Below are positions 1 to 7,784 of a stretch of 20,552 nucleotides of DNA, piece by piece. Positions within the stretch are counted from its first letter, which is position 1; each line of letters opens with the position of its first letter. Under the pieces are notes generated by a model. The model searched no databases, was not told the DNA's origin, and was given only the letters and a program-made list of their open reading frames with translations. The translations under genes were made by a program, and so were the position numbers. The DNA is taken from positions 1 through 20,552 of the forward strand of contig CAKTIO010000013.1 in the NCBI GenBank assembly GCA_934565855.1, read 5' to 3'. This stretch comes from an uncultured Dysosmobacter sp. (lineage in GTDB: Bacteria > Bacillota > Clostridia > Oscillospirales > Oscillospiraceae).

Positions 1-37
1 TGTTCAGAAACCTTTACTTTTTTTACCACGGTTTAGT

Positions 38-60
38 CCTTCATCCGGGGGGAATGAAGG
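38..60. other. Inverted repeat upstream of the riboswitch
   Basis: CCTTCAT (38-44) and ATGAAGG (54-60) form a perfect 7-bp inverted repeat with a 9-nt G-rich loop. It lies about 15 nt before the riboswitch core. It could be the end of an upstream gene's terminator or part of the leader. No convincing promoter or gene is visible in 1-75. Confidence 0.4.
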
Positions 61-73
61 GAACATGATGAAT

Positions 74-172
74 AACTCGGGCAAACCTGTCGAAAGGCAG
101 GGACGCAAAGCCAAATGGGTCTACAGCACAGCTTCGCCAGAACATTCGCTATGACAGCCGGTTGCATTTTGA
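74..172 (+). ncRNA. Cyclic-di-GMP-I (GEMM-I) riboswitch aptamer
   Basis: The first helix domain is textbook GEMM-I: GGC (80-82), AAA, stem CCTGTC (86-91), GAAA tetraloop (92-95), GGCAGG (96-101), the conserved GACGCAAA (102-109) and closing GCC (110-112). The second domain ends with AGCCGGTTGCA (156-166), corresponding to the conserved receptor segment. This family binds the bacterial second messenger cyclic-di-GMP and controls motility, adhesion and surface genes. Here it precedes a zinc-ribbon gene and a giant SLH surface protein. The exact outer boundaries of the aptamer are approximate. Whether ligand turns expression on or off cannot be decided by reading alone. Confidence 0.9.
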
Positions 173-173
173 A

Positions 174-252
174 AGGGTATCTCCATACCCTGTTGGATTC
201 TGCCGCTCGATTGGTTCTGCCAAAACGGGCGGCACTGTTGTTTTAGACAGGG
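174..252 (+). promoter_or_regulatory. Riboswitch expression platform with competing helices
   Basis: AGGGTAT (174-180) pairs with ATACCCT (185-191). The overlapping CCCTGT (188-193) can instead pair with ACAGGG (247-252), which is the core of the Shine-Dalgarno for the next gene. A third helix, GCCGCTCG (202-209) with CGGGCGGC (226-233) enclosing TTGG/CCAA, is followed by TTGTTTT (238-244) and looks like an intrinsic terminator. The mutually exclusive pairings suggest a switch acting at translation, termination, or both. Pairings are seen directly; the mechanism is inferred. Confidence 0.55.
202..244 (+). terminator. Terminator-like hairpin in the riboswitch leader
   Basis: An 8-bp stem GCCGCTCG/CGGGCGGC with an inner TTGG/CCAA helix is followed by a T-rich stretch ending TTGTTTT. 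This is a plausible regulated terminator between the aptamer and the first gene. The T tract is interrupted and lies a few bases after the stem, so strength is uncertain. Confidence 0.45.
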
Positions 253-257
253 GGTGA
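249..257 (+). promoter_or_regulatory. Strong Shine-Dalgarno deciding an ATC start
   Basis: AGGGGGTGA differs by one base from the ideal AGGAGGTGA. It is followed by six bases (ccgtct) and then ATC at 264, in frame with the zinc-ribbon coding region. No ATG, GTG or TTG exists in that frame between the stop at 255-257 and the first repeat. Confidence 0.6.
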
Positions 258-263
258 CCGTCT

Positions 264-1349
264 ATCCGACAATCCTTATCAGAGTTCTGCGCGGCGCGGC
301 AGAAAACCGCTCTGCTGGCGGAGTGGGACGCCGCGCAAAACGCGCCCCTGACACCGGAGACGGTCTCTTACGGCAGCCGGAAGAGGGTCTGGTGGAGCTG
401 CAAGGCGGGACACCATTGGCAGGCGGCGGTCTACGCCCGCTCCGGCGGGTCCGGCTGCCCCTACTGCCGGCACCGCACCGCCCACCCGGGCGGCAGCGCC
501 CTTTCCGTCCAATGCCCGGAGGCAGCGGCACAATGGGACACGGAAAAAAACGCGCCCCTCTTCCCTGCCGATGTTTCCATTGGGAGCCACCGGCTGGTGT
601 GGTGGCGGTGTCCCAAGGGACACTCCTACCGCGCCGCGGTAAAATCCCGCGTACAGGGCAGCGGCTGCCCCTACTGTGCCGGACGGGCGGTGCTGCCGGA
701 GGAAAACTCCCTTGCCGCGCTGTATCCGGCGCTGGCGGAGGAATGGGACGCTTCCCGCAACGCACCCCTGACGCCGGACCGGGTGCTGGCAAAGACCCAC
801 CGGAGGGTCTGGTGGACATGCAGCCGGGGACACAGCTGGCAAGCGGCGGTATCATCCAGAACCTACCGCGGGGCTGGCTGTCCGGTGTGCAGCGGAAAGC
901 GGGTGTCCGCCGGAGAGACGGACCTGAAAACACAGCTCCCAGCGCTGGCAAAGGAATGGGATTCTGCCAAAAACGGCGCTCTCACGCCGGAGCAGGTGTC
1001 TCCGGGGTCCAACCGCCGGGTCTGGTGGCGGTGTGAACGGGGACATTCCTACTGCGCCGTCATCGCCCACCGGGTGCAAAGCGGCAGCGGCTGTCCCTAC
1101 TGCACTGGGCGAAGGGTGCTGCCGGGCTTCAATGATCTGGCAACGCTGGCGCCTCAGGTGGCGGACCAGTGGCACCCGGAGCTGAACGGCAGCGTCACGC
1201 CGCAGATGGTCACCGCCGGATGCCGACGGAAGGTCTGGTGGCAGTGTCCGCTGGGACATGTGTGGAAGGCGGCGGTCTATTCCCGCGCGGGAAAGCAGCA
1301 GGCGGGCTGCCCCGTCTGCGCCGGAAGGGTCCGGCAGAAAACAAAGTGA
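264..1349 (+). CDS. Five-repeat zinc-ribbon (DUF4379-type) protein, probable ATC start
   Basis: This 361-residue protein is made of five tandem units of about 70 residues. Each has the pattern WD...N..LTP...V....R.VWW.C..GH.W.A.V..R....GCP.C. The WD (WH in the last) positions fall near residues 21, 91, 161, 232 and 303. Each unit offers Cys, His, Cys and Cys, as in the treble-clef zinc-ribbon family Pfam PF14311. Function is unknown; nucleic-acid binding is an inference from the fold. No nuclease or other catalytic domain is attached. The reading frame is intact from 258 but contains no standard start before the first repeat, so ATC at 264 behind a near-ideal Shine-Dalgarno is the best choice; GTG at 597 would cut repeat two. 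The initial residues would read (M)RQSLSEFC. An ATG-to-ATC mutation reducing expression is the alternative. It is the first gene after the cyclic-di-GMP riboswitch and is followed closely by the SLH gene. Confidence 0.8.
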   Translation: MRQSLSEFCAARQKTALLAEWDAAQNAPLTPETVSYGSRKRVWWSCKAGHHWQAAVYARSGGSGCPYCRHRTAHPGGSALSVQCPEAAAQWDTEKNAPLFPADVSIGSHRLVWWRCPKGHSYRAAVKSRVQGSGCPYCAGRAVLPEENSLAALYPALAEEWDASRNAPLTPDRVLAKTHRRVWWTCSRGHSWQAAVSSRTYRGAGCPVCSGKRVSAGETDLKTQLPALAKEWDSAKNGALTPEQVSPGSNRRVWWRCERGHSYCAVIAHRVQSGSGCPYCTGRRVLPGFNDLATLAPQVADQWHPELNGSVTPQMVTAGCRRKVWWQCPLGHVWKAAVYSRAGKQQAGCPVCAGRVRQKTK

Positions 1350-1353
1350 TCCA

Positions 1354-1369
1354 GCCCGTGGAGACGGGC
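1354..1369. other. Short intercistronic hairpin
   Basis: GCCCGT (1354-1359) and ACGGGC (1364-1369) pair around GGAG. There is no T tract, since the following bases are agaatataaaa. It is unlikely to stop transcription fully and may mark a processing or attenuation point between the zinc-ribbon and SLH genes. Confidence 0.35.
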
Positions 1370-1398
1370 AGAATATAAAAAAGCTTGGAGGAAAACAG

Positions 1399-4300
1399 AT
1401 GAAACAGCGATTACTGGCAGTCATTTTGTCATTAGCGCTTGCGCTGTCTATGATGCCATCAGCGTTTGCAGATGATGACGAAAATACTGCGCAAGAGCCT
1501 CAAACAGCAGAAGACGTCCAGGAACAGCCGGAGGACGAGACCTCTGCCGAAGAGGAAACGGAGGATGAAGCCGAGGTCCAGCAGCCCGCAGAGGACGGGG
1601 AGAGCACGGACACGGAGGAGTCCGCACAGCCCCTGACCGGTGCGGAGGAGACGGAAGCTCCGGTGGTTCAGGAAAACGCCATCGCAGAGCTGGACATCAC
1701 CGCGGGGTCTATCGTCATTTCCAAAACCGGCTACCGGCAGGGTGACGCAGAAAAAGAAACACCGTTTACCGGTGAGTATGTCATTTCCGGTTCCACCACT
1801 GACAACACCATCACCGTTCTCAGCGGCACACAGAATATCACGCTGAAAAACGTGGATATTGATGTGTCTGAAGCGACAGAAGGAATTCCCTGTGCATTTG
1901 CCATCGAAAGCGGTGATGTAACACTGACACTGACAGATGGTAGTATAAACACTCTGAAATCTGGTCTAATCGACGATGGGTCAACTGGCATCAGTTGTGC
2001 TGGTATTTGGGTTGGAGAAAATGCTTCTTTAACCATTGAGGGTAGCACTGGCAAGTTGACCGCCATTGGTGGAGGAAAAGGAAGTCATAGCTTCAACAAT
2101 GCTTCCAAGGCGGCAGGCATCGGTGCAAGCCGTGTCTATGGTTCTACCTATGATGAAAAATACAATAATGTCGGCGACATCACTATTAATGGCGGCGTTA
2201 TTGAAGCAACTGGCTCCGCAGCAAGCAATTACGGCGGTGTTGGCATCGGTGGTGGTAAAAACAGCAGCGCAGTTACAATCACCGGAGGAAAAGTAACCGC
2301 TACTGCGGGTTACTTATATAGCAGGGGTGCTGCTGGTATTGGCAGCGCCTACGGTCAGAGCGGTAAGAAAACCATTACAATCAGCGGTGGCAAAGTAGTT
2401 GCCAAGGGTAATAGCGCAGGCATTGGTGGCGGCGCTTACCGCGAAGCTGGTGTGATTTTAATTACTGGTGGCGATGTTACGGCAACCTCCACAGGCGCTG
2501 GTGCTGGTATCGGTGGCGGCGGTGGTGACTACCCTGGTGATGATATGAATGCCAAGGGCAGCATCACCATCAGCGGCGGCACCGTGACTGCCTATGGCAG
2601 CCTTTACGGTGCCGGCATTGGCGGCGGCGGTTATGATCGTCAAGCATCTAATGGTGCCGGTGCGCAGGCAAGCGGCAACATCACCATTTCCGGCGGTAAG
2701 GTCACTGCTGTGGGCGGCACCTATGCTCCCGGCATCGGCAGCGGCGCGATTTTGGACCGTAACGGAAATACCTCTGCGGACACCAGCGGCTGGATGGGCA
2801 GCATCGTGATCTCCGGCGGCAATGTCACCGCCACGAACGGCAACAAATTTGTAACTGATACGGAACCCACCGGCAAGTCCTTCAAGCTGCTGAATGACAG
2901 CGGAGAGGCAGTTGTGGACAGCGGCATCGGTCAGGGTGCAAACGCCAGCCAGGAGTCTCAGGACGCATTTGCAAAATGGGCGGTGCAGACCGTTGATGGC
3001 GCACCTGTTCTCTATGTCAAGAAGGTCGATGAAGGTTCCGTCACCTACACCCGCAACGGAAAAACCACGACTGTAAAGGGCGCAGACGGTGCAACCACCC
3101 TCTATCTGCCGGAGGGCTATTATGTCATCGGCGGCGAACGGCTTCTGGTCGCCACAGCAGAAAATCAGGCTCAGGCAAATGCTGTGAAGGCTAAGTTAGA
3201 AGCCATTCAGGGCGGCGATGTCACAGCCATCCAAACCGTGGAGAAGGAATATAACGCACTCTCCGCCTCTCTCCGGTACTACGTTGACAAAACAGTGGCT
3301 GACGGTCACACGCTCAGCGACCTGAAAAAGCAGCTGGAGGATTCCAACGTAGAGGTAACGGTCAAGCTGGACCCTGCCAAGGGTACCATCAATGAAACCG
3401 ATAAAACGGTCATCTTTGGAAAGGAAGCCGTTCTCGGCGTTCCCACCCGTCCCAACTATGTGTTCACCGGCTGGTATCTCAACGATGAGAGGGTCAGCGG
3501 TCAAAGCGGCGTGGTCACCAGCTGGCAGTACATTTCCGATGTCACCCTGACCGCCCACTGGGGCAGCGAGGTGACCGGCAAGGGTACGGAAAGCGATCCC
3601 TATGTGCTTCTGAACGGCAGCAACATGGTGGCTCTGTCCCATATCTCCATGAATATCGGCACGGACGACGAGTATGCCGTGTTTGGTAAAAGTAACATCG
3701 CCGCAAGCCGTGCCGAGCTTCTGGCAGCCTCCTACACGCTGGGGCAGGATATTGAGCTAAAAACCTCTGACGGTTATTACGGTATCGGCGGCAATATTTA
3801 TTCCGGTACATCGACCATTGACTGGTCCAACCTGTTCAGCGGCACCTTTGACGGCAACAACCACACCATCCATCTGGACATCGACACCACCACTCTCGTC
3901 AGCGACGAGGGCGAGGGCGATGACGACAACTCCATCATGGGTCATGTGGTCTTTGACAATGGCTCTCATACAGAGGTCCTCGGCGGCGTGTTCAACTACG
4001 TCCGCAACTGCACCATTAAAAATGTCAAAACCACCGGCAGCGTGAAGCTGGCTACCAAAAAGTCCTATGCGGCGGTTCTGGTCGGCTCCATCAGCAACTC
4101 TGCCACCAGCTTCGGCTCTACCAACAGGAGCGTTATTGAAAACTGCACCAACGAAGCCGACATGACCACCGGCGCAGTATTCAATGTGTCCACCGCCGCC
4201 GGTATCGTTGGCAATACATCCTCCGGCACCGTTACTCTGACGAACTGCAAAAACAGCGGAACCATTATCGCCGGTGCGGCGCTGACGCTGAAGAACGGTC

Positions 4301-7300
4301 ATCAGACCCTTGCCCAGGGCAACAGCATTGCCGCCGGTATTGCCAGCACCATCAGCTGCGCAGCCACCTTTACAAACTGCGAAAACACCGGTGCTATTCA
4401 GGCGATCCGTGCCACGGAGCTGGGGCAGCGCAGCTCCCGCGCAGGCGGTATCTGCGCCTTCGTAAACCACAAGGATGTCACCATGACCGACTGCACCAAC
4501 TACGGCAGCATCTCCAGCGAAGCTGAAAGCATCAACGCGGCAGGCGGCATTGCAGGCACCACCATTTCCACACAGCCCATGACCCGCTGCGTCAACTACG
4601 GCACCGTTTTCGTCAAGGACGGTCACGCGGGCGCTATCTTCGGCGCTTACTCCCCTGCCGGAAGCCAGAGCTGTGAGCTGGTGGACTGCGCCCATGTCCT
4701 GAAGGCTGAAAATGCCGATGGCTGGAAGCTGTCTATCAATGCTTCCGTGGAAGTGGCAGGCGGCAAGCTGGTGGTTCCCGTCACCGACGAAGCTTCCAAT
4801 TTCTTCAACGCGGACCGCTATGTGGTGAACGGCACCGCCAAGGCGGCAGACCTGTTCAACGCCGACGGTTCTCAGCTGTATAACGACCTGTCCCACAACA
4901 ACAACCTGGTAGAGGACGCCTATCCGTTCCAGACCGAGAGCGACGCCTATGTGATCTCCAACGCACAGCAGTACATGAATCTGGTGAAGGCGATCCAGGG
5001 CGATGAAGCGGCACAGAACGCGGTTCTGGGCAGCCGTCTCTCCGGCGCAGACACCACGGTCAAGGCAGTCGCACTGGCTTCCGCTTATGTGAAGCTGTCC
5101 GGCGACCTGACCCTTTCCGATGTGGACGCGCTGGGACTGGGCACCTCCGCCATCCCGTTCAGCGGCACCATTGACGGTCAGAACCACACCGTCACCTACG
5201 CCATCAGCGTGGATGCCCTTGGCAAAGCACAGACCACAGCCATCGGTCTGGTGGGCGTTTCCGCAGGCGCCGCAGTGAAGAACCTGAACCTTGCAGGCAC
5301 CATCTCCGTGGCAACGGCAGAGGACAACGACAAGCCCATTGCCATTGGTCCCGCCGTGGCGGACGGCAGCGGCGCTGTCATTGAAAACTGCCACAGTACC
5401 GTGGTCATCACCGCTGAAAGCAAGTGTACGGTCAATCAAGCCACCATGGGCATGATCTACGCAGGCGGTCTGGTGGGCATCCAAAGCGCAGGCGCCACGG
5501 TAAAGGATTCCACCTACGAGGGAAGCGTGACTGTGACCGCCCCCAAGAATCCCCACGCGGGCGGCATTGCCGGTTCCTATGCGGGTACGATGGAGAACGT
5601 CTCCGCGCTGGGCGATATCACCGCCAATGAAAAGTATGTCTCCGGCGTTGCAAGATTCGGTGAAAACTCCTACGCAGGCGGCATTGCCGGTGAAATGAGC
5701 GGCGAGCTGACCAACGTCACCGCAGGCGGCACCATCACCGCTACCAATGATTGCAGCCTGAGCGGTGTCTACGCCTATGCAGGCGGTCTGGTCGGCAACA
5801 GCGCCAACGGTCTGACGGTGAAGGACAGCAAGGCTCTGACCACTGTGAAGACCTCCGTCAGCAACGGCGCGCAGGTCCGCAGCGGCATCCTGCTGGGCTT
5901 TGGCACGGCAGACGCAGCCAACACCTGGTACATCAAAACCGACGACACTCCCGCTCCCAGCGGAATGACTGCCATTGACACCACGGTGCTGTCCGGCGAG
6001 CATATCTATGGCTCCACGGTAGCTATGGCGGTTCCCGAGGGCGTAACGATGGTGTCCGACTATGCGTCTCTCGACAACGGCGCAGTCTCCTTCATCAACG
6101 CCACCACCGACGGTAAGGTCGAGCTGGTCTATAACGGTCAGGTGATCTACACCGGCACAGTGACCGTCAAGGCAAAGCAGCTGACCGCCGATGATGTAAC
6201 GATCACCGGTATCAACAGCAGCTATGCCAGCGATGCTGATGCAGCCAAGGCTGCCATCAGTGTGATCTGCGGCACGGAAAAGCTGGTTCCGGATACGGAT
6301 TACACTGTATCTCAGAACCCGGATACACACGAATTCACCATTACGTTCCAGAACAACTACGACGGTTCCGTAAGTAAGGGATATGATATCTCTGACAGCG
6401 CTTTGAACGTCACGACGGCGGATTATAACGGTGTTTACGACGGCGAGGTCCACAGCATTTCCGTCAGCGCCGCTGCAGACGTCGTTGTGAAGTACAGCGA
6501 AACGGAATCGAACTACAGCAGCAACAGCATTGAAAAGAAGGATGCCGGTAATTATATCATTTACTGGCAGGCAACCCAGGACGGCAAGACCGTCACAGGC
6601 TCCGCAGTCATCCACATCGAAAAGGCTGCGCTGACCATTACGGCGGACGACCAGTCCATGTATGTGAACGGCGATCTGCCCGATTTCACCTACACGGTCG
6701 ATGGTCTGGTAAAGGATGAGCAGCTGATCACCACTCCCACCCTGACCTGTGATGCCAACGGCAGCACAGCCGGCAGCTATTCTATCGTTCCCGGCGGTGC
6801 AGCTGCCAGTGCAAACTACACCATTTCCTATGTAAACGGTACGCTGACGGTATCCGCCCGCAGCTCCTCCAGCGGCAGCTCTTCCTCCGGCAGCAGCTAT
6901 GTAGTGTCCGCGCCCTCTTCCGTAAAGAACGGCAAGGTCTCCGTGGATCCTAAGAGCGCCAAGAAGGGCACCACCGTAACTATCACTGTGACCCCCGACA
7001 AGGGCTATGAGCTGGGCGATCTGGTGGTTAAGGACGCCAGCGGCAAGAGTATTCAGCTGACTGACAAGGGCAACGGCAAGTACACCTTCGTGATGCCCGC
7101 CTCCAAGGTCACTGTTTCCGCAGAGTTCAACGAGGTTCAGACTACCCCCGTCTTTGCGGATGTTCCCGCAGGCGCTTACTGCGCTGACGCGGTGGCATGG
7201 GCAGTACAGAACGGCATTACCAACGGTCTGTCTGACGGTACTTTCGGCACCTCCGCTCCCTGCACCCGTGGTCAGATCGTCACCTTCCTGTGGCGCGCAG

Positions 7301-7674
7301 CCGGCTCTCCGGCTCCCAAGGGAACGGCGACGGTCCCCGCAGATGTGGTTCCCGGCAGCTACTGCTACAACGCAGTGGCATGGGCGCTGGAAAACGGCAT
7401 CACCAAGGGACTGGCTGACGGGACCTTCGGTGTGAACAACACCTGCACCCGTGCGCAGGGTGTGACTTTCCTGTATCGCGCAATGGGCAAGGCTCCCTCT
7501 GGCACCGCGGCATTCACCGACGTGGCAGCAGACAGCTTCTGCGCCGATGCAGTGGCGTGGGCAGTGGAGAACGGTGTGACCAACGGCACTACCGCTACCA
7601 CTTTCAGCCCCAATGCTTCCTGCACCCGCGGTCAGATCGTGACCTTCCTGTATAGAGCCTATCAGGGCAAGTAA
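1399..7674 (+). CDS. Giant SLH-domain surface adhesin-like protein
   Basis: This is a 2091-residue exported cell-wall protein. The start at 1399 follows TTGGAGGA and gives a Sec signal peptide ending SAFA at about residue 23. An acidic Glu/Asp/Thr linker runs to about residue 95. Seven I-x-I-[SNT]-GG-x-[VI]-x-A repeats with GAGIGGG turns occupy roughly residues 120-490, suggesting a beta-helix. An InlB-type (Flg_new) repeat lies near 653-721. Two blocks of five GLUG-like AGGIVG...NC.N.G repeats lie near 930-1100 and 1280-1490. YDG/MBG-like Ig modules (about 1595-1821), a Ser/Gly linker (about 1821-1836) and a divergent InlB repeat (about 1836-1911) follow. Three SLH domains with TRGQ or TRAQ motifs fill residues 1917-2091 and should anchor the protein to pyruvylated secondary wall polymer. 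The composition suggests adhesion or matrix binding; the ligand is unknown. It lies 49 bp after the zinc-ribbon gene with no clear promoter of its own, so riboswitch control is plausible. Base composition is uneven near 1900-2460. Confidence 0.92.
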   Translation: MKQRLLAVILSLALALSMMPSAFADDDENTAQEPQTAEDVQEQPEDETSAEEETEDEAEVQQPAEDGESTDTEESAQPLTGAEETEAPVVQENAIAELDITAGSIVISKTGYRQGDAEKETPFTGEYVISGSTTDNTITVLSGTQNITLKNVDIDVSEATEGIPCAFAIESGDVTLTLTDGSINTLKSGLIDDGSTGISCAGIWVGENASLTIEGSTGKLTAIGGGKGSHSFNNASKAAGIGASRVYGSTYDEKYNNVGDITINGGVIEATGSAASNYGGVGIGGGKNSSAVTITGGKVTATAGYLYSRGAAGIGSAYGQSGKKTITISGGKVVAKGNSAGIGGGAYREAGVILITGGDVTATSTGAGAGIGGGGGDYPGDDMNAKGSITISGGTVTAYGSLYGAGIGGGGYDRQASNGAGAQASGNITISGGKVTAVGGTYAPGIGSGAILDRNGNTSADTSGWMGSIVISGGNVTATNGNKFVTDTEPTGKSFKLLNDSGEAVVDSGIGQGANASQESQDAFAKWAVQTVDGAPVLYVKKVDEGSVTYTRNGKTTTVKGADGATTLYLPEGYYVIGGERLLVATAENQAQANAVKAKLEAIQGGDVTAIQTVEKEYNALSASLRYYVDKTVADGHTLSDLKKQLEDSNVEVTVKLDPAKGTINETDKTVIFGKEAVLGVPTRPNYVFTGWYLNDERVSGQSGVVTSWQYISDVTLTAHWGSEVTGKGTESDPYVLLNGSNMVALSHISMNIGTDDEYAVFGKSNIAASRAELLAASYTLGQDIELKTSDGYYGIGGNIYSGTSTIDWSNLFSGTFDGNNHTIHLDIDTTTLVSDEGEGDDDNSIMGHVVFDNGSHTEVLGGVFNYVRNCTIKNVKTTGSVKLATKKSYAAVLVGSISNSATSFGSTNRSVIENCTNEADMTTGAVFNVSTAAGIVGNTSSGTVTLTNCKNSGTIIAGAALTLKNGHQTLAQGNSIAAGIASTISCAATFTNCENTGAIQAIRATELGQRSSRAGGICAFVNHKDVTMTDCTNYGSISSEAESINAAGGIAGTTISTQPMTRCVNYGTVFVKDGHAGAIFGAYSPAGSQSCELVDCAHVLKAENADGWKLSINASVEVAGGKLVVPVTDEASNFFNADRYVVNGTAKAADLFNADGSQLYNDLSHNNNLVEDAYPFQTESDAYVISNAQQYMNLVKAIQGDEAAQNAVLGSRLSGADTTVKAVALASAYVKLSGDLTLSDVDALGLGTSAIPFSGTIDGQNHTVTYAISVDALGKAQTTAIGLVGVSAGAAVKNLNLAGTISVATAEDNDKPIAIGPAVADGSGAVIENCHSTVVITAESKCTVNQATMGMIYAGGLVGIQSAGATVKDSTYEGSVTVTAPKNPHAGGIAGSYAGTMENVSALGDITANEKYVSGVARFGENSYAGGIAGEMSGELTNVTAGGTITATNDCSLSGVYAYAGGLVGNSANGLTVKDSKALTTVKTSVSNGAQVRSGILLGFGTADAANTWYIKTDDTPAPSGMTAIDTTVLSGEHIYGSTVAMAVPEGVTMVSDYASLDNGAVSFINATTDGKVELVYNGQVIYTGTVTVKAKQLTADDVTITGINSSYASDADAAKAAISVICGTEKLVPDTDYTVSQNPDTHEFTITFQNNYDGSVSKGYDISDSALNVTTADYNGVYDGEVHSISVSAAADVVVKYSETESNYSSNSIEKKDAGNYIIYWQATQDGKTVTGSAVIHIEKAALTITADDQSMYVNGDLPDFTYTVDGLVKDEQLITTPTLTCDANGSTAGSYSIVPGGAAASANYTISYVNGTLTVSARSSSSGSSSSGSSYVVSAPSSVKNGKVSVDPKSAKKGTTVTITVTPDKGYELGDLVVKDASGKSIQLTDKGNGKYTFVMPASKVTVSAEFNEVQTTPVFADVPAGAYCADAVAWAVQNGITNGLSDGTFGTSAPCTRGQIVTFLWRAAGSPAPKGTATVPADVVPGSYCYNAVAWALENGITKGLADGTFGVNNTCTRAQGVTFLYRAMGKAPSGTAAFTDVAADSFCADAVAWAVENGVTNGTTATTFSPNASCTRGQIVTFLYRAYQGK

Positions 7675-7703
7675 AGCGGGGACCTCCCTACAGACCTTTT
7701 CCT

Positions 7704-7762
7704 GAATAGCACAAAGTTGACACCCCCTGATGCGGGAAAACGCATCAGGGGGTGTGCTATAT
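7704..7762. terminator. Long perfect hairpin between convergent genes
   Basis: ACACCCCCTGATGCG (7720-7734) pairs perfectly over 15 bp with 7741-7755 around GGAAAA. Outside it, ATAGCAC before and GTGCTAT after extend the inverted repeat, but the left arm carries nine extra bases (AAAGTTGAC). It sits between the plus-strand SLH gene and the minus-strand recombinase and probably terminates both. There is no classic T tract on either side, so a remnant of a mobile-element end is an alternative. Confidence 0.65.
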
Positions 7763-7784
7763 TAAGTCGGAGCATATATCTCCA

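Noticed and set aside
254..1036. 260-codon reading frame starting GTG at 254 directly on the G-rich ribosome site
   Set aside because: It is out of frame with the zinc-ribbon repeats, is Arg/Gly/Pro-rich with no recognisable fold, and leaves no spacing between the Shine-Dalgarno and the start.
597..1349. Zinc-ribbon gene starting at GTG 597
   Set aside because: The same frame encodes one full unit and part of a second upstream of 597, so this start would split a repeat.
1374..1379. TATAAA as a separate promoter for the SLH gene
   Set aside because: No matching -35 lies 16-18 bp upstream; the AT run is more likely spacer before the ribosome site.
1258..1398. N-terminal extension of the SLH protein to 1258
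   Set aside because: It overlaps the zinc-ribbon gene in another frame, has no ribosome site, and would bury the signal peptide that begins at 1399.
1756..2860. CRISPR or DNA tandem array in the repetitive segment
   Set aside because: The repetition is at protein level (GG-turn motifs) with degenerate DNA, no constant spacers, and an intact reading frame.
3757..6615. 952-codon antisense reading frame within the SLH gene
   Set aside because: It mirrors the biased codon use of the real gene; the translated product has no domains and no start signals.
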